Below, piece after piece: positions 1-4,951 of a stretch of DNA of 8,622 nucleotides. The notes beneath the pieces are model-generated. The model was not told the DNA's origin. It made no database searches and worked only from the letters and a program-made list of their open reading frames with translations. Origin of the DNA: Tannerella sp. Lineage in GTDB: Bacteria > Bacteroidota > Bacteroidia > Bacteroidales > Tannerellaceae. Position numbers and translations under genes: made by a program. Positions within the stretch are counted from its first letter, which is position 1. Each line of letters begins with the position of its first letter. The stretch covers positions 1 through 8,622 of the forward strand of contig JAISJX010000394.1 of assembly GCA_031261145.1 (NCBI GenBank), given 5' to 3'.

Positions 1-494
1 GTATCTTTCGGCGCATTCATCTTATCCTCAATCAGTTTTATAATAGCCAGTAACAACTCCGTATTTCCCAACCAACTGAAAATATAATCAATGGCGCTCA
101 AGTCTTCATTGGCGACACGCTTCGACACTTCTTTGGAGAAAGGCGTCAGGACAACGATCGGAATCGACGGATACAGCCTTTTTATCTCCTTGGCCGCCCC
201 GAAAATATCCTGATCCACCATATTCGGCATAAAGATGACCAGTTCAAAAGAATTACCGAGCAATTCCCGCAAGGCTTCCTTTTCCGTTGTCACCTGCGTA
301 AACCGGGGAGGATAGCGCAGGCTTAACGCCGTATATTCATTAAAAATCTGTTCATCCACACGCCCGTCGTCTTCCAACATAAAAGCGTCATATTTCGTTG
401 CGATCAACAACACATTGTATATCCGCTTGTTCATCAACGCGGCAAAAGATGTATCTTTGAAAGCGACTTTCCTGAAATCCTGTATTCTACTCAT
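1..494 (-). CDS. PEP-synthase-like protein, N-terminal degenerate receiver domain (partial, 3' end outside window)
   Basis: The minus strand from ATG at 494 reads open to the window edge for 164 codons. The protein begins MSRIQDFRKVAFKDTSF and residues about 24-160 form a CheY-like alpha/beta domain. Strands are visible at 27-32 (NVLLIA), 84-88 (ELVIF) and 111-117 (IPIVVLT), and the closing helix is at 145-158. From memory, this N-terminus matches large (about 1000-residue) Bacteroidales proteins annotated as phosphoenolpyruvate synthase or PEP/pyruvate-binding domain proteins, in which receiver-like modules precede a PPDK_N-type ATP-grasp domain. Only the first module is inside this window. 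The usual phospho-acceptor Asp after strand 3 is absent (the local sequence is VIFMPNM), so phosphorylation at that site is unlikely. No in-frame alternative start looks better, and a promoter lies just upstream. The family assignment rests on recalled similarity; the catalytic domain itself cannot be seen. Confidence 0.72.
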   Translation of the reverse strand, partial: MSRIQDFRKVAFKDTSFAALMNKRIYNVLLIATKYDAFMLEDDGRVDEQIFNEYTALSLRYPPRFTQVTTEKEALRELLGNSFELVIFMPNMVDQDIFGAAKEIKRLYPSIPIVVLTPFSKEVSKRVANEDLSAIDYIFSWLGNTELLLAIIKLIEDKMNAPKD

Positions 495-515
495 AACTTC
501 ATCATTTAGCGAGGT

Positions 516-548
516 CAAATGTAGTGAATAATTTCAGATTTGACGAAA
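516..548 (-). promoter_or_regulatory. Bacteroidetes-type promoter for the receiver/PEP-synthase-like gene
   Basis: On the minus strand TACATTTG (516-523) matches the -7 consensus TAnnTTTG exactly. A TTTCG element (544-548) lies 20 nt further upstream, in the place of the -33 TTTG box. The predicted transcription start is near 509, giving a leader of roughly 15 nt before the ATG at 494. The short leader without a clear Shine-Dalgarno is normal for this phylum. The prediction is from consensus matching only. Confidence 0.55.
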
Positions 549-741
549 AACAGGGCGGAAAATTATTTTGAAACGCTGATAAAGGGGTAAAGGGTGAAAG
601 GCCAAAGGCGAAGGGTGGCTTACCGTTCTTTGCTTTTTTATTCGCGCCGGGACAAAAGGCGGGTAAACAACGCCTCGGCACTCTATATCACGTCCGGATA
701 TAACTTTTTATGGGCGCAAATCAGATCTGCGTCCATGAAGG

Positions 742-778
742 TTCAGGCATAACCCTGTCAGGATTATGCCTGCCTGAA
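742..778. repeat. Hairpin with two alternative pairings, possible 3' end of the RRM transcript
   Basis: CAGGCATAA (744-752) pairs with TTATGCCTG (764-772) as a 9-bp stem. Three further pairs inside the loop are possible (754-756 with 760-762). Alternatively TTCAGGCA (742-749) pairs with TGCCTGAA (771-778) as an 8-bp stem, because TGCC is duplicated on the right side (768-771 and 771-774). The hairpin starts about 20 nt after the RRM stop codon on the minus strand, so it could terminate or stabilise that transcript. No T-run follows it on either strand, so an intrinsic-terminator call is weak. Confidence 0.45.
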
Positions 779-799
779 TACTATTTGTTGATTAAAATC

Positions 800-1126
800 T
801 TAACGGCGATTATAACCCCCGCCGCGATTTCCACCATTGTAGTCGCGATTTCCACCGCCGCTATACTCACGTTTGGGATGTTCTTCGCGTGGTCTTGCCT
901 CTGATACGGAAATTGTTCTTCCGTCATATTCAGCTCCATTTAACTCGGCTATCGCTTTTGCGCCAGCTTCGTTGTCGGCCATTTCAACAAATCCGTAACC
1001 TTTGGATCTGCCTGATTGACGATCGGTAATTACTTTGGCGGAACTGATCGTTCCATACTCTTCAAAAAGATTCTCTAAATCGGCGTCGTTTACTTTGAAA
1101 CTCAAACCTGCAATAAAAATGTTCAT
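800..1126 (-). CDS. RRM-domain RNA-binding protein with Gly/Arg/Asn-rich tail
   Basis: This is a small (108-residue) single-RRM protein. RNP2 is IFIAGL at residues 3-8, and RNP1 is KGYGFVEM at 42-49 with the aromatic residues that stack on RNA (F4, Y44, F46). The RRM ends near residue 78. Residues 79-108 are a low-complexity tail rich in Gly, Arg, Asn and Tyr, ending NRGGGYNRR. This is the usual architecture of Bacteroidetes RRM proteins, which resemble cyanobacterial Rbp and plant glycine-rich proteins and bind single-stranded RNA. The role is probably post-transcriptional, as an RNA chaperone or regulator; specific targets cannot be inferred. The gene lies downstream of pnp in the same orientation, but a terminator-like hairpin and its own promoter intervene. 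Its leader of about 120 nt is unusually long for this window and may carry autoregulation. The start is the only ATG giving a complete RRM. Confidence 0.93.
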   Translation of the reverse strand: MNIFIAGLSFKVNDADLENLFEEYGTISSAKVITDRQSGRSKGYGFVEMADNEAGAKAIAELNGAEYDGRTISVSEARPREEHPKREYSGGGNRDYNGGNRGGGYNRR

Positions 1127-1249
1127 TTATAACAAAAATAAAATATGAATAAAACTAAATTAAAACCATGTGAGGCTTATGGAAGGCTTAGTAACTAAAA
1201 CGAATAATTTTCGAATAAGAGAATAAAACCGTTATAAAAAACTCAAATG
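1127..1249 (-). promoter_or_regulatory. Long AT-rich 5' leader of the RRM gene with direct repeat
   Basis: The predicted transcript starts near 1249, giving a leader of about 120 nt that is A/T-rich and has no supported ORF. On the minus strand it contains TAAGCCT twice (1184-1190 and 1173-1179), separated by TCCA and so offset by 11 nt. The repeat stands out in otherwise AT-rich sequence and could be a binding site for the RRM protein itself. That function is inference; the repeat and the leader length are visible. Confidence 0.4.
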
Positions 1250-1255
1250 TTGCGG

Positions 1256-1290
1256 CAAAGGTAAACTAAATATTTGATTAATAAAAAAAT
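1256..1290 (-). promoter_or_regulatory. Promoter of the RRM gene
   Basis: TACCTTTG on the minus strand (1256-1263) is an exact TAnnTTTG -7 box. The -33 position is a T-run (minus strand of about 1282-1290) rather than a clean TTTG. The flanks are very AT-rich. This placement means the RRM gene can be transcribed independently of pnp. Confidence 0.5.
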
Positions 1291-1354
1291 TATTTTGCTT
1301 TCGTGAGAAATTTAACTAATCAGATCATCTTTCGACCCAAAATGATTCAACACG

Positions 1355-1385
1355 AAACGTCCGAAATCAGTGATTCCGGACGTTT
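1355..1385 (-). terminator. Intrinsic terminator-like hairpin after pnp
   Basis: AAACGTCCG (1355-1363) is a perfect complement of CGGACGTTT (1377-1385). After one mismatch (1364/1376) AATC (1365-1368) pairs with GATT (1372-1375), leaving a 3-nt loop. The stem is therefore 9 bp plus 4 bp. It starts about 19 nt after the pnp stop codon on the minus strand. The T-run downstream is short (TTTCGTGTTG), so termination may be helped by Rho or the stem may protect the 3' end. Confidence 0.68.
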
Positions 1386-1403
1386 TATGAACTCATTTTC
1401 GGA

Positions 1404-3614
1404 TTACCTCCTGTTATTTCGTCCGTCATTTCTGCCGCCGCGGTTACCGCCGCCATCCTGACGGGGGGGACGCTGTTGCGGACGTTCGTACTCCTGATAG
1501 CCTTCCGGCTTCGGGAGTAGCGCTTTACGCGACAGTTTGAATTTTCCGGTCTTCGGGTCTATATCCAACAACTTGACGGTTATCGTGTCGCCTTCATGGA
1601 ATCCGGCTTCTTCGACGGTCTCCAATCGCTTCCAGTCAATCTCGGAGATATGAAGCAGTCCGTCCTTGCCCGGCATAAATTCGACAAAGGCGCCGTAAGT
1701 CATTATCGACGAAATCTTTCCTTCATAAATATCGCCTATTTCGGGTACGGAGACAATCGCGCGAATCGCTTTCAAAGCGTTGTCGATCGTTTCTTTATTT
1801 GTTCCGGACACTTCGACGATGCCTACGCCGTTGATTTCTTCAATCGAAATGGTTGCGCCGGTCTTTTCCTGGATGCCTTGTATAATCTTTCCACCCGGGC
1901 CAATAATTGCGCCGATAAACTCTTTGCCGACGGTCAGTACTTCGATACGCGGAGCATGGGGCTTCAGTTCCGCACGCGGTTCGGGCAATGCTTCCGTAAT
2001 CTTACCCAGGATGTGCATACGTCCTTCTTTGGCCTGGGCCAGGGCTTTTTCCAATATCTCGAACGACAGTCCATCGACCTTGATGTCCATCTGTGTGGCG
2101 GTGATTCCGTCTTTGGTGCCGGTCACTTTAAAGTCCATATCGCCCAGATGGTCTTCGTCGCCGAGGATATCGGACAGGATGGCATAATTGGCGCCTTTAT
2201 TTTCTGAAATCAATCCCATTGCGATACCTGAAACCGGTTTCTTAATCTGTACGCCGGCGTCCATTAAAGCTAATGTACCGGCACAAACGGTTGCCATCGA
2301 AGATGAACCGTTCGATTCGAGGATTTCGGAAATCACACGGATCACGTACGGATAATTTTCGGGAATCATTCGTTTCAATGCGCGGTGCGCCAGGTTTCCG
2401 TGACCTACTTCGCGGCGTCCTACGCCGCGTTGCGGTTTGGCTTCACCGGTGGAAAACGGGGGGAAGTTGTAGTGCAACAGGAAGCGTTCCTTCCCGTGAA
2501 CCAAGACATCATCCACGATTTTCTCATCGTTTTTCGTCCCGAGGGTAACGGTGGTCAGGGATTGCGTTTCGCCACGGGTAAACACGGCTGCTCCGTGAGG
2601 TCCCGGCAGGTAATCGGTTTCAATCCAGATGGGGCGGATTTCGGTAGTCTTCCGTCCGTCTAAGCGTTTGCCTTCGTCGAGGATGGCGCGGCGCATCGCT
2701 TCTTTTTCGACGTCGTGATAATAACGGTCAATCATAGCTGCTTTTGTTCCGAGTTCTTCTTCGGTGTATCCGGCTTTAAATTCCGTAACAATCGTTTTGA
2801 ATGACTCGGAGCGGGCTTGTTTGTCCACACCCGAAACGGCTATGGCATATACTTTTGCATAGCAAGCGTCGTGTACGGCTTTCCGCAGGTCTTCGTCGTT
2901 TTCTTCGTGGTTGTATTCGCGTTTGACGGTTTTCCCGACGGCTTCGGTCAGTTCGATCTGCACGCGGCATTGTTCCTTGATAGCTTCGTGAGCCACCTTG
3001 ATGGCTTCGAGCATATCGGATTCCTGCACTTCGAGCATCTCGCCTTCGACCATCATGATATTGTCTATCGTAGCGCCCACCATAATGTCAATATCGGCTT
3101 TTTCCAACTGACTGTAGGTCGGGTTAACGACGAACTGCCCGTTAACGCGCCCTACCCGTACTTCCGAGATAGGCCCGTTGAACGGGATATCGGATACGGC
3201 GATCGCAGCCGAAGCGGCCAAGCCGGCCAGTGCATCCGGGGCATCTTCGCCGTCAGCAGAAAATAAGATGATATTCACAAACACTTCAGCATGATAATTG
3301 TCCGGGAACAGTGGCCGGAGCGCCCTGTCCACAAGACGGGATGTCAATATCTCATAATCCGAAGCTTTTCCTTCTCTCCGCGTAAAGCCGCCTGGGAAAC
3401 GGCCAAATGCTGAAAATTTCTCTTTGTAGTCAACCTGTAAAGGCATAAAATCCGTGCCGGGAACGGCTTCTTTCGCCGCACATACGGAGGCTAACAATAC
3501 TGTGTTACCCATTCGTACGGTAACAGAGCCGTCTGCCTGTTTGGCTAATTTCCCGGTCTCAATGGTGATGACTCTTCCATCACCTAAATCAATCGTCTTG
3601 TTAATTACATTCAT
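1404..3614 (-). CDS. pnp: Polyribonucleotide nucleotidyltransferase (PNPase)
   Basis: This cytoplasmic enzyme degrades RNA from the 3' end with phosphate, releasing nucleoside diphosphates, and takes part in mRNA turnover and RNA quality control. All domains are present in 736 residues: RNase PH 1 (about 1-230) with the RNA-contact segment [12 protein letters not shown] at 71-82; the helical linker (about 240-315); RNase PH 2 (about 325-555); KH (about 556-620) with GxxG loop GPGG at 572-575; and S1 (about 626-697). The catalytic residues align with E. coli Asp486, Asp492 and Lys494 as D488, D494 and K496 in the DHLGDMDFK segment. After S1 there is a Pro/Gln then Gly/Asn/Arg-rich tail (about 703-736, ending GRNNRR) in place of the E. 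coli-type C-terminus. The length is typical of Bacteroidetes. The ATG at 3614 is preceded by a purine-rich stretch (AGAGAAAAG) and a good promoter. No frameshift or missing residue is seen. Confidence 0.98.
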   Translation of the reverse strand: MNVINKTIDLGDGRVITIETGKLAKQADGSVTVRMGNTVLLASVCAAKEAVPGTDFMPLQVDYKEKFSAFGRFPGGFTRREGKASDYEILTSRLVDRALRPLFPDNYHAEVFVNIILFSADGEDAPDALAGLAASAAIAVSDIPFNGPISEVRVGRVNGQFVVNPTYSQLEKADIDIMVGATIDNIMMVEGEMLEVQESDMLEAIKVAHEAIKEQCRVQIELTEAVGKTVKREYNHEENDEDLRKAVHDACYAKVYAIAVSGVDKQARSESFKTIVTEFKAGYTEEELGTKAAMIDRYYHDVEKEAMRRAILDEGKRLDGRKTTEIRPIWIETDYLPGPHGAAVFTRGETQSLTTVTLGTKNDEKIVDDVLVHGKERFLLHYNFPPFSTGEAKPQRGVGRREVGHGNLAHRALKRMIPENYPYVIRVISEILESNGSSSMATVCAGTLALMDAGVQIKKPVSGIAMGLISENKGANYAILSDILGDEDHLGDMDFKVTGTKDGITATQMDIKVDGLSFEILEKALAQAKEGRMHILGKITEALPEPRAELKPHAPRIEVLTVGKEFIGAIIGPGGKIIQGIQEKTGATISIEEINGVGIVEVSGTNKETIDNALKAIRAIVSVPEIGDIYEGKISSIMTYGAFVEFMPGKDGLLHISEIDWKRLETVEEAGFHEGDTITVKLLDIDPKTGKFKLSRKALLPKPEGYQEYERPQQRPPRQDGGGNRGGRNDGRNNRR

Positions 3615-3646
3615 CTTTTCTCTACGTCTTTATTTAAAAAATTGCA

Positions 3647-3654
3647 CAAATGTA
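3647..3654 (-). promoter_or_regulatory. -7 element of the pnp promoter
   Basis: On the minus strand TACATTTG is an exact TAnnTTTG match. It predicts a start near 3640 and a leader of about 26 nt before the pnp ATG. The -33 region, about 20 nt upstream, is AT-rich with only a loose TTTG match (TGTG in AAAAATGTGTAT). Unlike E. coli pnp, there is no room for a long RNase III-processed leader. Confidence 0.5.
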
Positions 3655-3781
3655 CGTGATTTTTTTGATTATACACATTTTTGAGCCTAAGATTTTAAAA
3701 ATCGGTGAAATATTAGGATTTTACGCTGGACGAAAAAGAGGTTTGATGGATATTTCTGACGGCATGAAGGGCGGGCGGCAT

Positions 3782-3806
3782 GCCCAACGTCACTGCGGAC
3801 TTGACT
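3782..3806. repeat. Partial interspersed repeat sharing its head with the 111-bp palindrome
   Basis: GCCCAACGTCACTGCG (3782-3797) matches GCCCAACGTCATTGCG (3824-3839) at 15 of 16 bases. It continues as GACTTGACTC, which resembles the common interspersed motif beginning GTCATTGCGGGCTTGAC found in many bacterial genomes (recalled, not searched). It looks like a decayed or half copy next to the complete element. Confidence 0.5.
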
Positions 3807-3826
3807 CCGAACAACGGCAACGCGCC

Positions 3827-3937
3827 CAACGTCATTGCGAGGCACGAAGCAATCCAGTTCCAGACAATGTTTTTACCTTATATGGGAATAAACATCTTAT
3901 TGACTGGATTGCTTCGCTAACACTCGCAATGACGTTG
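3827..3937. repeat. 111-bp interspersed palindromic repeat (REP/MITE-like)
   Basis: The left arm is CAACGTCATTGCGAG (3827-3841), then gca, then CGAAGCAATCCAGT (3845-3858). The right arm is the exact complement, ACTGGATTGCTTCG (3903-3916), then ctaaca, then CTCGCAATGACGTTG (3923-3937). In total 29 bp pair perfectly around a small asymmetric internal loop (3 and 6 nt), with a 44-nt AT-rich spacer. The arm sequence GTCATTGCGAGnnnCGAAGCAATCC is familiar as an interspersed repeat in several bacterial phyla, and its translation (RHCEARSNP) turns up in spurious protein annotations. No clear target-site duplication flanks it. As RNA it would fold into a long hairpin on either strand. Confidence 0.85.
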
Positions 3938-4032
3938 TGCGAACATTTGCAATATGTTGATAATATGCGTTATACAAAACTCGTCATTATAAGATTCTTA
4001 CAGAACAGTCTCCTTAGTCTCTTTCCTAATTC

Positions 4033-4067
4033 TCAATTGTCAATTATCAATTATCAATTATCAATTA
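4033..4067. repeat. Heptamer tandem repeat (TCAATTA), five units
   Basis: TCAATTG at 4033-4039 is followed by four exact TCAATTA units (4040-4046, 4047-4053, 4054-4060, 4061-4067). The array ends about 39 bp upstream of the -7 box of the plus-strand gene. Similar TCAATTA arrays are frequent between genes in Bacteroidales (recalled). Being short and identical, it is prone to slippage, so the copy number could vary between strains. Confidence 0.85.
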
Positions 4068-4105
4068 GAAAATGATTGGAATGATGAACAGGAAGAAAAA
4101 AACAG

Positions 4106-4113
4106 TACCTTTG
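4106..4113 (+). promoter_or_regulatory. -7 element of the TIGR02757 gene promoter
   Basis: TACCTTTG is an exact TAnnTTTG box 23 nt before the ATG at 4137, which predicts a leader of about 17 nt. The -33 region (about 4082-4086) has no clear TTTG. There is no strong Shine-Dalgarno before the start. Confidence 0.5.
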
Positions 4114-4136
4114 TTGCCTGAAAAAACAAGGTCATC

Positions 4137-4910
4137 ATGAGTGTACAAACTATCAAAGAAATGTTGGACGAACAGGTCGCCCGTATCAATACGCCTTCTT
4201 TTGCAGACAGCGACCCGGTACAGTTTCCCCGCCGTTATACCCGCCTGCAAGACGTTGAGATAGCCGCATTCCTTGCCGCTACCATCGCCTGGGGAAACCG
4301 CAAAATGATACTGAACAATGCGGAACGCATGTTTGCCAGGTTAGGCGACAGTCCCTACGATTTTGTGATGAATCAAGGTTACCGGTCATTGGGGCAAGCG
4401 AACGTGCACCGCACCTTTTTTGAACCCGATTTAGCCTATATGCTGCACGGTTTCCGGCAGATTTATTCAACTCACGGGACGCTGGAGAACTTCCTTAAAA
4501 GCCTGAATATAGCCGAATCGGACGTCCCCGCATGGGATTTGACCGCGGCCTTGCGTTCAGAGATGATGCACGCCAACGAGGCCCGTCACAATACAAAATG
4601 TTTCCCTTCCAACTCCGGAAAATCCGCTATCAAACGTATCAACCTTGCCATGCGCTGGCTGGTACGAAACGACGGGATCGTTGATTTAGGCGTATGGACT
4701 TCATTAAAGCCCAGTCAATTATATATCCCTTTAGATATTCACGTAAGCAATACCGCCCGCGAATTAGGCATCCTGGAGCGCAAAACCAACGACCGGAAAG
4801 CCGTAGAAGAACTTACCGGCCGATTACGCGAATTTTGTCCCGAAGACCCTGTAAAATACGATTTCGCATTATTCGGAATCGGCATAAACCGCGAGTTGAT
4901 TCAAAAATAA
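4137..4910 (+). CDS. TIGR02757 / DUF2400 family protein
   Basis: This 257-residue protein of unknown function matches the TIGR02757 family from memory. The hallmarks are a helical N-terminal half with AAFLAATIAWGNRKMI (about 43-58), NSGKSAIKRINLAMRWLVR (159-177), the most conserved block LYIPLDIHVSNTARELGI (195-212) and a C-terminal DPVKYDFALFGIGI (237-250). The LDIHV block with D200 resembles the VDTHVxRV segment of endonuclease III-type HhH-GPD glycosylases, where that Asp is catalytic. No Cys-rich Fe-S loop is seen at the C-terminus. A DNA-repair role is therefore only a hypothesis. No signal peptide or membrane segment is seen, so it is probably cytoplasmic. It is transcribed alone: pnp is divergent upstream and the FAD gene is convergent 41 bp downstream. 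The start is the first ATG after the promoter, and the protein is full length for the family. Confidence 0.85.
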   Translation: MSVQTIKEMLDEQVARINTPSFADSDPVQFPRRYTRLQDVEIAAFLAATIAWGNRKMILNNAERMFARLGDSPYDFVMNQGYRSLGQANVHRTFFEPDLAYMLHGFRQIYSTHGTLENFLKSLNIAESDVPAWDLTAALRSEMMHANEARHNTKCFPSNSGKSAIKRINLAMRWLVRNDGIVDLGVWTSLKPSQLYIPLDIHVSNTARELGILERKTNDRKAVEELTGRLREFCPEDPVKYDFALFGIGINRELIQK

Positions 4911-4951
4911 GCGCCATCCATCACGCAGAAGGCGCGTGGGGTTGACCAAAA

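Larger units (their letters stand above)
495..799. other. Intergenic region with purine-rich stretch and small hairpins
   Basis: No coding sequence is supported here. Bases 581-618 are a purine-rich stretch made of degenerate AAAGG/GAAAGG units (aaaggggtaaagggtgaaagg and similar). Small inverted repeats are AGGCG/CGCCT (657-661 with 671-675) and TATATC/GATATA (684-689 with 697-702). A stronger hairpin at 742-778 is listed separately. The left end carries the promoter of the gene ending at 494. The plus-strand ORF 710-904 overlaps the antisense of the RRM gene's Gly-rich tail and is not supported as a gene. Confidence 0.6.
3615..4136. other. Intergenic region between divergent pnp and TIGR02757 gene, rich in repeats
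   Basis: This 522-bp stretch is non-coding. It contains the pnp promoter at the left and a GC-richer block (about 3760-3830) with a partial palindromic repeat. A 111-bp imperfect palindrome (3827-3937), a heptamer array (4033-4067) and the promoter of the plus-strand gene at the right complete it. The ORF 3650-4075 reads straight through the repeats. Its RHCEARSNP and DWIASLTLAMT segments are the translation of the two palindrome arms, so it is treated as spurious. Confidence 0.75.

Noticed and set aside
710..904. Plus-strand ORF of 64 codons with a hydrophobic C-terminal half
   Set aside because: The hydrophobic part is the antisense of the Gly/Arg/Asn-rich tail of the RRM protein, which reads as Ile/Ala/Thr in the other strand. 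No promoter or start signal is evident.
1596..2207. Plus-strand ORF of 203 codons
   Set aside because: It lies wholly antisense to pnp, whose catalytic and KH-domain codons fully explain the sequence. It shows no recognisable domain.
3827..3937. CRISPR array or tRNA gene
   Set aside because: There are only two arms in inverted orientation, not regularly spaced direct repeats, and no cloverleaf or anticodon arm can be drawn.
3650..4075. Plus-strand ORF of 141 codons between pnp and the TIGR02757 gene
   Set aside because: It runs through the palindrome and the heptamer array. The RHCEARSNP and DWIASLTLAMT segments are translations of the repeat arms, and the SIINYQLS end is the heptamer array.
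4911..4951. Possible bidirectional terminator between the convergent TIGR02757 and FAD genes
   Set aside because: Only 5-bp stems are possible (GCGCC/GGCGC, or CACGC/GCGTG), and no T-run follows on either strand, so the support is too weak.
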